Translations under genes and position numbers: made by a program | Origin: Woeseiaceae bacterium | GTDB lineage: Bacteria > Pseudomonadota > Gammaproteobacteria > Steroidobacterales > Woeseiaceae | Reading direction: 5' to 3' | Assembly (NCBI GenBank): GCA_028289545.1 | Contig: JANQPG010000107.1 | Location: 124,001-188,000 of the forward strand | Length of the DNA stretch: 64,000 nt | In this document: positions 35,877 through 44,411 of the stretch, in pieces | Position numbering within the stretch: position 1 is the stretch's first letter | Layout: every line of letters begins with the position of its first letter | Notes under the pieces: generated by a model | What the model was told of the DNA's origin: nothing | What the model saw: the letters and a program-made list of their open reading frames with translations, nothing else | Database searches by the model: none

Positions 35877-37178
35877 TCAGTAGTGATAGCGGACACGCAG
35901 ATACAGGTTGCTCGCATCCTCTAGCTGTCCAAAAAATGTGTGTGCTGCGTCGCCGGCGAACAGATTGCCGCCCAAAAACCAGGACCACTGGTCGCTGTGG
36001 CGGTAGGTATAGCTCGGACGCAGATAGACGTCGCGGTCGCTCGGTGAGACGAAAGCGAACAGCGACAGCACGTGTTTATCTCGAGCGGCCCGGTAGGTGA
36101 GACGGGTTGTCAACAGATGCCGCCATTCGTCCGGTTCGAAACCCGGCGCGAGCGAGTTGTCGAGCAGGCGGTCATGATCGAGCGTCCACTCGAGGTAGTA
36201 CTGCAGGCCCACCGTAAAGTTTGTCCTGGGCTCCCACTCGTAGCCCGCCAGGACGCGAAGCTGGTCGTTCGGGATCAACGGGTCGCGGCCGCTACTGTCG
36301 TCGCGGGACCAGTAGTAAGCGGCTTCCAGATTGACGATACCGCCGCGGAACGGCTGCCTCAGGCTTGCGCCGAGACTCGTGAGCGGAGCAAACGTCGCGC
36401 GCAGGTCCGGCGTCAGCGCGTTCGGCTGCTTGAAGAAGCCGTGGTAGCCGTACACCGCGTATTCGCGTCCTTCCACGGTTCTGAACAGACGGGCGGCGAA
36501 CTCGCCGTTTTCGAACGATGTATGCGGCTCTTCGGCCCGGAGTACGGGATTGGGTGCGACGTTGCGGCCGGCGAGCGGGAAAAAGAACGAGAAGCGGTCG
36601 CCATCGAGGTAAGTGTCGTGCGCAAACTCCGGCGTCCAGGCGAAATCGAGATTCCAGCGATCGGAGTAGCGCGTGAACCGGATCGTGTCGCTCGGTGCTT
36701 TCAGATACTCGTCGTCCCGGCCGGCAAAGAACGAGACAAAATCTTTCGGAAACAGATCGTTCAGGAATACGAGGTCACCCGTTCCCCAGGTCAGAATCTG
36801 CCGCCCGACGCGCACATCGGCAGAATCGCCAAGCGTAAACCCAACGCTCAAGTCGCGCAGGTTTGCGTACGCCTCGCCATCGACGCCGTCGTAGCCGAGG
36901 TCGGCTTTCAACGCAACGTTGAATCCGGTGGGCTGCCAGTCGTGTTCGACGCGCCAGCGAAGTTCCTCGAGCGTGCCGCGCTGATCGAGCAACGAGTCAG
37001 TGCGGATGCGGGTGCCCACGCCGGCTTCGACGAAGCCGCTGATCGGTAGTGTGCTCGCCGCGTCGTCGTCCCAGCCGGCATCGTCCCAAACGTCGTCCTG
37101 GGCTGTCGCCGGCGCTGTCGAAAGGAAACCGACCAGCAGCACGGCGCACAGTGTGCGGAACGTGGGCTCGCAGGTCAT
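35877..37178 (-). CDS. Outer-membrane beta-barrel protein (DUF1302-like porin)
   Basis: A 433-residue protein with a signal peptide ending APATAQ, an acidic linker (DDVWDDAGWDDDAAS) and then ISGFVEAGVGTRIRTD, the start of a barrel. Strand-rich segments, VRVGRQILTWGTGDLVFLNDLFPKD (close to the DUF1302 and alginate-porin-like group) and a terminal aromatic pair (RVRYHY) support an outer-membrane channel. It overlaps the LolA-like gene by four bases, so outer-membrane, periplasmic and inner-membrane parts are made together. Confidence 0.78.
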   Translation of the reverse strand: MTCEPTFRTLCAVLLVGFLSTAPATAQDDVWDDAGWDDDAASTLPISGFVEAGVGTRIRTDSLLDQRGTLEELRWRVEHDWQPTGFNVALKADLGYDGVDGEAYANLRDLSVGFTLGDSADVRVGRQILTWGTGDLVFLNDLFPKDFVSFFAGRDDEYLKAPSDTIRFTRYSDRWNLDFAWTPEFAHDTYLDGDRFSFFFPLAGRNVAPNPVLRAEEPHTSFENGEFAARLFRTVEGREYAVYGYHGFFKQPNALTPDLRATFAPLTSLGASLRQPFRGGIVNLEAAYYWSRDDSSGRDPLIPNDQLRVLAGYEWEPRTNFTVGLQYYLEWTLDHDRLLDNSLAPGFEPDEWRHLLTTRLTYRAARDKHVLSLFAFVSPSDRDVYLRPSYTYRHSDQWSWFLGGNLFAGDAAHTFFGQLEDASNLYLRVRYHY

Positions 37179-37975
37179 TGCACCGGGCGTTCGAGGTGCT
37201 CTCGCGGCGGGTTTCTCAAGGAGCGTTCGGTGAATACCGTCTCGGGAAGCCCGACGTCGTAGCGGATGTGACGGAACTGCATGTCGGTCCGTCCGCCGCC
37301 GGCAAGATCGTCGACGCGGCTCAGCGTCACGGTCGGATGGCCGTCGATCTCCGTGACCTCGAGGACTTCGACGCGCCGATACACGTCGCCGGCCGCGTTG
37401 ACGTAGTCAATCTTCATGGGCAGAAACGTCTCGCGGTCTATCCAGGTCGTGTAGCTCGCAAACTCGACGCTGCCGGCATCCCGCGGCGTGTGTTTCAGCA
37501 CGTAGCGCTCGTCGCCGGTTTCGACGAGCTCGTGTTTGTCGTCGGTGGGGCGCCGGCCCGATACGTCCTCGTAAAAATAGTGCGCGCCGACAAAACTGGT
37601 GCGCTTGTCGCCGGCTGAAATACGTTTGACGAGGTCGAGGCCGGGCAGATACAGCCAGCGGTCGTCGTCGCGGTCGACGTGTTTGTGAACGAGGAAGGTC
37701 GTATTGCGGACGTCCGACGGTTGACTGAACACGACGAGGAACTGCTGGTCGCCGCCCGCTTCGACGTTTCGACGCAATACGGTGAACTGGCGGCGTTGCT
37801 GTCGGCCCTGTGGATCGCGAATGATCATGCGGACCTCGGAGCGGCCGTCCGCGCCGGCGTAATAAGAGGCCAGGTTCGACTGCCGGACGATCTCGTCAGC
37901 GTCGGTCAGTGCATCTGCGTAGGCGGCCCCTGTCACCAGTAGCCCCAGGCAAGTGAAAGTCTTGAGCATCATCAA
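37175..37975 (-). CDS. LolA-like periplasmic protein (outer membrane lipoprotein-sorting family)
   Basis: A 266-residue secreted protein (signal TCLGLLVTGAAYA) of the PF17131-like group: DADEIVRQSNLASYYAGADGRSEVRMIIRD, then FLVVFSQPSDVRNTTFLVHKH, DDRWLYLPGLDLVKRISAGDKRTSFVGAHYFYEDVSGR. These LolA-fold proteins bind lipids or other hydrophobic cargo and are usually encoded with an RND/MMPL exporter. Four-base overlaps join it to the exporter gene upstream and the barrel gene downstream. Confidence 0.88.
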   Translation of the reverse strand: MMMLKTFTCLGLLVTGAAYADALTDADEIVRQSNLASYYAGADGRSEVRMIIRDPQGRQQRRQFTVLRRNVEAGGDQQFLVVFSQPSDVRNTTFLVHKHVDRDDDRWLYLPGLDLVKRISAGDKRTSFVGAHYFYEDVSGRRPTDDKHELVETGDERYVLKHTPRDAGSVEFASYTTWIDRETFLPMKIDYVNAAGDVYRRVEVLEVTEIDGHPTVTLSRVDDLAGGGRTDMQFRHIRYDVGLPETVFTERSLRNPPREHLERPVQ

Positions 37976-40575
37976 GTGGCCTCCTTAAGCAATGAGTCGG
38001 GGGCGGCGGCGGCCGCTTCGCCGAAAGCATCGCGCAAATCGGGAAACAGCCAGGGGCCCGCCAGCGCCATGAGTGCCGGCAACAGGAACAGCGTCGTCAG
38101 CCCGGACAGCGCCATGATGGCGGCCATGAAGGCGCCAACGGTGATGTACGGCACCAGCGGAGCGAAGAACAATGGTGTGAAACCGATCGCAATGACAATC
38201 GCGTTGCGCGCGATGGCTCTTGCCGGTTCCTCGAATACCTGGCCGACCGCACGCTTGAAAGAGCCCGTGCTTTGCAACAGTGAACGGCTGCGCTCGATGA
38301 AGTGAATGGCGAAGTCGACGGAGAGGCCCAGAGTCAGTGATGAGAGCACGGCAATGGGCATGTCGTAGTCCTTGCCGATCCAGCCGATCAGGCCGTACAC
38401 GCCGAGTATCGTGACCGACAGCGGCACCATGGCGAGTAGGCCGAGTCGCAGGCTCCTGAACAGCGCCGTCATCATCAGGAAGACAACGGCGAAGGCGCCG
38501 AGCAGGCTGGTCAGCATGCCGTTGACCATGGCGTCCTGCCAGACGACGTTGATGAAGGTTTTACCGGCCCAGCGCAGCTCCACGTCGTTCGGCAGAGGGT
38601 GCGCGGCAAGGTGGCGATCGAGCGCGTCCATGACCCGGCTCATGTCCTGATTGTCGCCGCTCTTGAGCTGCAGCCAGATGGCCGTCGAGCTGTAGTCGGG
38701 TGTCACCATGTGCCAGAGGTCCTGCGGACGATGCGACGACTGGTATTGCAGTAGCGTCTGCGCCACCGCGCTTGCGTTTTGCGGAACCCGGTAGTCGTCG
38801 CTGTCGCCGCCGCGCAGTTCGCGATTGACGACCTTCACCACGTCGGGCAGCGCGTTGGTTTTGCCAACGTCACCGGTCGCCATCAGGGCGTCCTGCAGCG
38901 TTTCGATCTGTTTGAGCACATCGGGCCGCTGGAAATACTTGGCCTCGATCTGCGCCTGCTCTGCGAGCAGCTGCAGTTGCTCGAGTATCGTCGTTGTCTG
39001 CTCGTCGTCCGCTTCGAACAGCGCGTCGTCGACCGCAGCAATCAGATTGCCGTAATAAGCCCCGAGTGCCATTGCGTCGGCCTCGACGTAGGGCGTCAAC
39101 GCCGCGCGCTCGGACTCGGCGAGACGGACGAGCATCTCGAGAGCTTCGCGCTGAAACCGGGGCAGGGCGGCTTCGTCGCGATGGCTCAGCACGACAAACG
39201 CATCGTAGGTGCCGGCGAAATGCTCGTTGAGCACTCGGTCGGCCACTCTGATCGGATGCTGCTCCTTGAACCAGCGCACCGGATTGTCGTTGATCTCGAT
39301 CCGTGTGACGCCGGCGGCGCTGACGGCCACGACCAGCAGCGCAAAAGTTGCGACCAGTTTGCCGCGCCGGACAGCAAAGCGTCCTGACGTTCGCAGCCCG
39401 CGCGCGAGCGGAGTTTCCGGTCGCGGTGTGCTCGAGCGGCTGGCGAGTTTGTCGAGCGCCTTCGGGCTCATCCTCACGATGTAGGCCGGTATCAGTAGTA
39501 TGGTCAGGACAAACGCGAGCAGGATGCCGAACGCGACGAACGCGCCAAAGATCTGAACGGGCGGTATCGGTGTGAGCAGGAGCGACAGGAAGCCGACGGC
39601 CGACGTCAGCGACGTAAACAACATTGGTGTGAAAAGATGCTCGACAACTTTCGCTACGGTATCCCGGGCGTTGGTGTTGGGCTTATGGGTGTCCGCAAAC
39701 TCCGACATGATGTGCACGGAGTCGACCACGGCGATGGGCATCAGGAATATCGGAATCATCGAACTCATGATGTGTACGGTAAAACCGAGTCCGATGAGCA
39801 GCCCCATGCTGATGATGACCGTGGCCATAGCGACCAGCATGGGCGCGACGACCAGCGGCACGCTCCGGAAAAAGTACAGCATCAGCAGGAAGATCATGAG
39901 CCCGGCGAGCGGCGCCGAGATGCCCATCTGCACGAACATGTCATGACCGAAGGTGTCTTCGGCTACGGGCAGCCCGGTAATGTGATACTCGTCGCCGCTG
40001 TCGAGTGCGTCGGCGAGCGCACGGATCTCGCGCGACAGCGGGTAGCTTAAGTCCTTGCTCTCGATCGGTACGTAAATGGCGGCTGCCTTGCCGTCACCCG
40101 ACACGAGCGTATCCATGAGCAGCGGCAGACGCTGAACGGCTTCGCGGATGGATTCCACCTGGCTGGGGAGCGTGGGCGCTTCGCGCATCAGCCACTCGAA
40201 ACGAATTGTGCCGGGGCCCTCTTGCGTAATGTTATCGCTGACCGCCAGCGACATGAGATCGGGACCTATGACGCCGTCAAGTTTGAGTATTGATTCACTC
40301 AGGGCGTGCAGGGCTGCCAGCGATTGCGCGTTATAGATCCCCTGGGAATCTTTATCGTTGACAACGCCCACGACGATGACGTCGTGCAGCGCAAACCGCT
40401 GTTCGACGTGGTTGTGAAATACGCGATCCGTCTGCGTTGCCGGCAGCATGTTCTCCGGATCGGTGTCGATACGGATTTGCGAAATGAGTGCGCCCGTTAC
40501 GAGCGTCACGGCAAGGATCATTGCGTAAACGAGGCGCGGGCGTTCGGTCGCGAGCCGGATGAAGACGCGGCTCAC
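37972..40575 (-). CDS. RND-superfamily (MMPL-type) exporter
   Basis: A 867-residue inner-membrane protein with the 12-helix RND plan: one N-terminal helix (RLVYAMILAVTLVTGALIS), a periplasmic domain, five helices, then the same again. It matches the 'predicted exporter of the RND superfamily' group, which includes hopanoid and lipid exporters and differs from drug pumps. GTG 40575 overlaps the sqr stop (GTGA) and gives the expected start VSRVFIRLATERPRLVY. The cargo is unknown. Confidence 0.88.
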   Translation of the reverse strand: MSRVFIRLATERPRLVYAMILAVTLVTGALISQIRIDTDPENMLPATQTDRVFHNHVEQRFALHDVIVVGVVNDKDSQGIYNAQSLAALHALSESILKLDGVIGPDLMSLAVSDNITQEGPGTIRFEWLMREAPTLPSQVESIREAVQRLPLLMDTLVSGDGKAAAIYVPIESKDLSYPLSREIRALADALDSGDEYHITGLPVAEDTFGHDMFVQMGISAPLAGLMIFLLMLYFFRSVPLVVAPMLVAMATVIISMGLLIGLGFTVHIMSSMIPIFLMPIAVVDSVHIMSEFADTHKPNTNARDTVAKVVEHLFTPMLFTSLTSAVGFLSLLLTPIPPVQIFGAFVAFGILLAFVLTILLIPAYIVRMSPKALDKLASRSSTPRPETPLARGLRTSGRFAVRRGKLVATFALLVVAVSAAGVTRIEINDNPVRWFKEQHPIRVADRVLNEHFAGTYDAFVVLSHRDEAALPRFQREALEMLVRLAESERAALTPYVEADAMALGAYYGNLIAAVDDALFEADDEQTTTILEQLQLLAEQAQIEAKYFQRPDVLKQIETLQDALMATGDVGKTNALPDVVKVVNRELRGGDSDDYRVPQNASAVAQTLLQYQSSHRPQDLWHMVTPDYSSTAIWLQLKSGDNQDMSRVMDALDRHLAAHPLPNDVELRWAGKTFINVVWQDAMVNGMLTSLLGAFAVVFLMMTALFRSLRLGLLAMVPLSVTILGVYGLIGWIGKDYDMPIAVLSSLTLGLSVDFAIHFIERSRSLLQSTGSFKRAVGQVFEEPARAIARNAIVIAIGFTPLFFAPLVPYITVGAFMAAIMALSGLTTLFLLPALMALAGPWLFPDLRDAFGEAAAAAPDSLLKEAT

Positions 40576-41855
40576 GGCGCGGTTTCCTTGAGACGCACGG
40601 CACCCAGCATTTTGAGCACGGCCTTTTCGAAGTAGGGTTCTGTGCGCGCGGCACGGACCTTGTGGATGAAGTACTTCTCGTAGGCGACTTTCGCGAGATG
40701 TACCCACTTGCCGCGCGAGGCCCAGTTCGTGTTGCGCGGCGGTATTTGCGGGATGGCAACAAATGCCACGCCGCTGTCGCCAAAGTCCGCAAGGCAAACG
40801 GCGTTCCAGGTGCCGCGATCGGCCGGTTCACGTCCGGCGACAACGCTGGCGATGTTGCGGGTTGTTGCCGTGACCATCGACTCGATCATGTAACCGGTCT
40901 TGGGCGCGCCGGTCGGCACGGGTGTAACGGAAACGGGCGGAATGGCGACGCAGACGCCTACCGCATAGATATTGGTGAACTTGGGATTGCGCTGGAACTC
41001 GTCGATGACGACAAATCCGCGTGGATTGGTCAGTCCGTCGACGCCCGTCACGGCGTCAACACCCGTGAACGCCGGCAGGATCATGCTGTGACGAAACTCG
41101 AGCGCATGCGTTTTCTTCTCGGCGCCGTCTTCGTCGTGCTCGACATAGTGCAGCGTGCCGTCCTCGACCCGGGTAATGCGCGCGTTGCAGGTCCAGTGGA
41201 TGTGGCGTTCGCGGAGTTCGGATTCCATGAGCCCTTTGGTGTCGCCCACACCGTCGAGCCCAAGATGCCCGATATAGGGCTCGGGCGTTACGAAGTGCAT
41301 CGGCACGCGATCGCGGATTTTGCGCTTCTTGAGTTCCGTGTCGAGGATGAAGGCGTATTCGTACGCCGGGCCGAAGCACGAGGCCGCCGGCGCGGCGCCA
41401 ATGACGACGGGCCCGGGGTTGGCGGCGAGCTTCTCGAAGTCCGCGTACGCCGTTTCGGCATGACCCGTTTTGCAGATGGACTGCGTGTAACCGCCGTGTG
41501 GGCCAAGGCCCTCCACTTCGTCGAAAGCGAGTTTTGGACCTGTCGCAATGACCAGGAAGTCGTAGTCGATGCGCGAGTCGTCGTTGAGGGTGAGCCGGTT
41601 GTCTTCGGGTTCGATTCGCTTGACGCCCTGGCTCGAAAACTCGATGCCGTGTTTCGCCATCAGGTCCGGGAGGTCCACGACTATCTGTTCGGGTTTGCGC
41701 CAGCCCACCGCCACCCAGGGATTCGAGGGTGTGAACTCGAAGCGGTCGGAGTCCCCGATCAGCACGATGCGGTGCTGACTGCCAAATTCATTATTTAATT
41801 CATAGACTTGTGATATGCCGCCAATGCCGGCCCCCACCACTGCGATTGTTGCCAT
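40572..41855 (-). CDS. sqr: Sulfide:quinone oxidoreductase, type I-like
   Basis: Membrane-peripheral flavoprotein that oxidises sulfide to sulfane sulfur and reduces quinone. The 427 residues open with the FAD-binding VVGAGIGGISQVYEL. Three cysteines sit where the Acidithiobacillus ferrooxidans type I enzyme has its catalytic set: C128 (SICKTGH), C160 (AASCFGPAYEY) and C354 (NAVCLADFGD). The segment TPVPTGAPKTGYMIESMV and a C-terminal amphipathic tail (WVHLAKVAYEKYFIHKV) also match. It is the first gene of the minus-strand run and faces the SqrR-like repressor gene. Confidence 0.92.
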   Translation of the reverse strand: MATIAVVGAGIGGISQVYELNNEFGSQHRIVLIGDSDRFEFTPSNPWVAVGWRKPEQIVVDLPDLMAKHGIEFSSQGVKRIEPEDNRLTLNDDSRIDYDFLVIATGPKLAFDEVEGLGPHGGYTQSICKTGHAETAYADFEKLAANPGPVVIGAAPAASCFGPAYEYAFILDTELKKRKIRDRVPMHFVTPEPYIGHLGLDGVGDTKGLMESELRERHIHWTCNARITRVEDGTLHYVEHDEDGAEKKTHALEFRHSMILPAFTGVDAVTGVDGLTNPRGFVVIDEFQRNPKFTNIYAVGVCVAIPPVSVTPVPTGAPKTGYMIESMVTATTRNIASVVAGREPADRGTWNAVCLADFGDSGVAFVAIPQIPPRNTNWASRGKWVHLAKVAYEKYFIHKVRAARTEPYFEKAVLKMLGAVRLKETAP

Positions 41856-41907
41856 GTCGCTCTCCCGTCATTGCGGATGCCACTGATCACATGCAATATA
41901 TTATAAA

Positions 41908-41939
41908 ATACTTAATTAGTAAAAACTAATTTATAGTAT
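41908..41939. promoter_or_regulatory. AT-rich dyad, probable operator of the SqrR-like repressor
   Basis: In the 167 bases between sqr and the repressor gene lies a markedly AT-rich stretch, unlike the surroundings. AATTAGT (41914-41920) and ACTAATT (41925-41931) form a perfect inverted repeat around AAAA, and the outer ATACT (41908-41912) and AGTAT (41935-41939) extend it. BigR/SqrR/YgaV-type repressors are known to bind AT-rich dyads at the promoter, so this is the natural operator for both divergent units. Confidence 0.75.
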
Positions 41940-42022
41940 CCTAATTCATTATCGGTTAGATTGTCGGCTGTCCTTTGACGGGACTCGTACGAAGCGGGAC
42001 GGCAAGATGCCAGGGAGCGCCA

Positions 42023-42352
42023 GTGAACGTGAAGCAAAGAGAGCAATCCGCGGCGGAAATGCGCATCCATGCGGCTGATGCGGCGGGGCTTATGAAAGCC
42101 CTGGGCAACGAAAGTCGCCTCATGATCCTGTGCCTCTTGTCCGAGGGCGAGATGTCGGTGGGCGACCTCAACGCCAACGTGGACCTGAGCCAGTCGGCGC
42201 TGTCGCAGCAGCTGGCGAGGCTCAGAGGCGAAGGACTGGTCAAGACGCGCAGGGAGTCGCAGACGATCTATTACTCACTGGCCGAGGGGCCGGTCGATCG
42301 TGTCATTCACCTATTGCACGATCTGTATTGCGAACGGAAGCTTGAGGCTTAG
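42023..42352 (+). CDS. ArsR-family persulfide-sensing type repressor (SqrR/BigR/YgaV-like)
   Basis: A 109-residue winged-helix regulator: AGLMKALGNESRLMILCLLSEGEMSVGDL, recognition helix LSQSALSQQLARLRGEGLV, wing TRRESQTIYYSL. Cysteines 37 (in MILCLL) and 103 (in DLYCERK) fall where SqrR, BigR and YgaV carry the pair that forms a di- or tetrasulfide on reaction with persulfides. No ArsR metal-site CxC is present. GTG 42023 follows AGGGAG; the divergent sqr run is its likely target. Confidence 0.9.
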   Translation: MNVKQREQSAAEMRIHAADAAGLMKALGNESRLMILCLLSEGEMSVGDLNANVDLSQSALSQQLARLRGEGLVKTRRESQTIYYSLAEGPVDRVIHLLHDLYCERKLEA

Positions 42353-42403
42353 CTGCCGGAACAGACGCGCCCGGCGTAACGGGTGCGCGGGAGGAATCAG
42401 GAC

Positions 42404-42670
42404 ATGACGGATTTCGACGATCGTATCGAAGACAGTATCGAGGAGCTGCTCGAGAACCTGAAGCAGAAACGCGACGAGCTGCGGGTGCAGATGAACCTCG
42501 CGTCGCGCGAAGCGAAGGACGAGTGGGAAGAACTCGAGACGAAGATGGAAGACTTCTCGCGGCGCGCAAAGCTGTCGCAAACGGGCGAGGGCATCGACAA
42601 GGCCCTTCGGCAGCTTGGGACCGAGCTGCACAAGGGTTATCAGCGGATACGCGAGGCTGTTAAGGACTAA
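42404..42670 (+). CDS. Small coiled-coil protein, unknown function
   Basis: An 88-residue, highly charged, entirely helical protein (SIEELLENLKQKRDELRVQMNLASREAKDEWEELETKMEDFSRRA), with heptad-like spacing and no cysteine or signal peptide. It resembles the small coiled-coil 'stress-response' proteins found near redox genes, but I cannot assign a family. ATG 42404 follows an AGGA sequence, 51 bases after the repressor gene, so the two may be co-transcribed. It converges on the dehydrogenase gene. Confidence 0.65.
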   Translation: MTDFDDRIEDSIEELLENLKQKRDELRVQMNLASREAKDEWEELETKMEDFSRRAKLSQTGEGIDKALRQLGTELHKGYQRIREAVKD

Positions 42671-42680
42671 GCGCCGCTGA

Positions 42681-43709
42681 CTACTTGTCCGTTGCTTGCG
42701 GCGCCACTCTCAGCACTTTGGCGCCGCGCACGTTTCCACGTTTCAGCTCGACGAGCGCGCGGTTCGCCTCGTCGAGTCGGTAGATCGTGACTTCGGGGTC
42801 GAGTGGGACCTCGGCCGCCAGCGGCAGAAACTCGGCAATGTCATCGCGAGTAATGTTCGCTACCGTCTTGATCTCTTTTTCCATCCACAGGTGGTCGTGG
42901 TAGGAGAGCTTCATGAGTTCTGCCTTGTCGGTCTCTTCCTTGCGAATGGCGTTGACGATCAGCCGGCCGCCCGGCCGCAGTTTGCCAAGTGCCGAAACCA
43001 CGGGTTTCCAGGCCGGCGTCGTATCGATAATTGCGTCGAGCAGAGCCGGCGGATTCGCGTCCGTGTCGCCCGCCCAGTCGGCCCCCAGTTCGAGCGCGAA
43101 CCGTCGGCTCGCCGCGTCGCGTGCAAAGACGTATACGGGTGATGCCGGGTACTGGTGACGGGCGAGCTGCAGTGCGAGGTGTGCGGAACCTCCGAAGCCA
43201 GTGAGTCCCAGGCGCTGTCCATCCCGGAGCTGGCAGAGCTTGAGAGCGCGAAAGCCGATGGCGCCTGCGCAGAGGAGAGGGGCGGCCTGCTCGTCGCTGA
43301 AGTGTGACGGAATCGGGTAGGCGTAACGCTCCCCAACCACCATGTACTCCGCGTAGCCGCCGTTGGCGTCGCGGCCAGTTGCGCGGAAGTGCGCACTCAG
43401 GTTTTCTTCGCTGCTGCCGTCGGAGTCGTGTATCCAGCCGACGCCGACGCGATCGCCTGGTGCGAATAGCGTCACCTTGTCCCCGATGGCCTCAACGTAG
43501 CCCACCACTTCGTGCCCGGGAATCACGGGGAATGCGGGCGGCGGCGTGCGCCCCTCGATTTCATCCAGTTCCGTGTGGCACACACCGCACGCCGAGACGG
43601 CAATGAGGATTTCCTGGGCTACGGGTTCGGGCTTCGGCACGTCGGTGGCGCGCAAAGGTTGGTCGTTGTTGGCGACCGAAGAGATTTGCTCGAGCAGCAT
43701 GGCTTTCAT
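42681..43709 (-). CDS. Zinc-type alcohol dehydrogenase family protein lacking the structural-zinc cysteines
   Basis: A 342-residue medium-chain dehydrogenase. Catalytic zinc ligands are present: CGVCHTELD, GHEVVG and the later PLLCAGAIGFRAL. The NAD(P) loop is GLTGFGGSAHLALQLA. The lobe that normally holds four structural-zinc cysteines reads GWIHDSDGSSEENLSAHFRATG, with none. The remaining sequence is nearest the TIGR02822-like alcohol dehydrogenase group. Whether it is active, and on which alcohol or aldehyde, cannot be told. Confidence 0.85.
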   Translation of the reverse strand: MKAMLLEQISSVANNDQPLRATDVPKPEPVAQEILIAVSACGVCHTELDEIEGRTPPPAFPVIPGHEVVGYVEAIGDKVTLFAPGDRVGVGWIHDSDGSSEENLSAHFRATGRDANGGYAEYMVVGERYAYPIPSHFSDEQAAPLLCAGAIGFRALKLCQLRDGQRLGLTGFGGSAHLALQLARHQYPASPVYVFARDAASRRFALELGADWAGDTDANPPALLDAIIDTTPAWKPVVSALGKLRPGGRLIVNAIRKEETDKAELMKLSYHDHLWMEKEIKTVANITRDDIAEFLPLAAEVPLDPEVTIYRLDEANRALVELKRGNVRGAKVLRVAPQATDK

Positions 43710-43742
43710 ACGCTCAAGTCTATCAGCGCGTTGCGGCGGTCG

Positions 43743-44270
43743 TTATTCGCCGGATATCTCCGGAAATCGGCCGTTCCGAGCGATGTCGGCCGGTACGGCC
43801 CCGCTTGCCCTGGCTTCCCAGATCCGCGTTCTCCAAATTTGCCAGGCATCGTTCTCATACTTGACGATATGCGTCGTTCGAAAGATGCGGGGGGCGGCGT
43901 CTGCACCCGGAGGTGTTACGTTTTGTGCGGAATCGACAAGCGCAAGCGTCGGTGTCAGGAGCTGCACGGCAGACGCAGTTCGGTTGTCGCTTTCGACGGT
44001 CGAATCGGGCTTCGGATACCGCGCAAACAGCCATTCGAGGAAGCGACCCAGGTTTTCCCGACCCTGAACCGACCAGCCGAAGGAGTTCTCGAAGTCGATG
44101 TCCGCCGAGAAGTATGTCAGGCACTGCTCTACGTCCTGATCGGACCAGGCGGTGTCCATACCTTCGACAACGGCGAGGACTTCTTTGCCGGGTTTTCCCG
44201 CATCGGCGAAACTGGGCGCGCCATGCAAAAGAAGGAAAAACGCAAATACCAAAAGGCTGACTCTGGTCAA
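43743..44270 (-). CDS. Secreted NTF2/SnoaL-like (DUF4440-type) protein
   Basis: A 175-residue protein with an N-terminal signal peptide (LLVFAFFLLLHGAPSFA). The mature domain follows the NTF2-like pattern: VLAVVEGMDTAWSDQDVEQCLTYFSADIDFENSFG, GRENLGRFLEWLF, and THIVKYENDAWQIWRTRIWEA. Such domains act as isomerases, hydrolases or ligand-binding units, and the active-site residues cannot be assigned here. The only start giving an intact signal peptide is TTG 44270. Just downstream on the same strand is the dehydrogenase gene, 33 bases away. Confidence 0.7.
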   Translation of the reverse strand: MTRVSLLVFAFFLLLHGAPSFADAGKPGKEVLAVVEGMDTAWSDQDVEQCLTYFSADIDFENSFGWSVQGRENLGRFLEWLFARYPKPDSTVESDNRTASAVQLLTPTLALVDSAQNVTPPGADAAPRIFRTTHIVKYENDAWQIWRTRIWEARASGAVPADIARNGRFPEISGE

Positions 44271-44411
44271 CTCTAGTCCCTCGTAGCATCAAAGTGGAAT
44301 CGTTGCTTGTTGCGGGCAACGTATGCGTCCGGTGTCAGACAGCGCTCGCGCGGTGGACACCCTTCACTGCTTGAAAGGCTGACTGTACCGTAACGTGCTG
44401 CGAGGTTCGAA

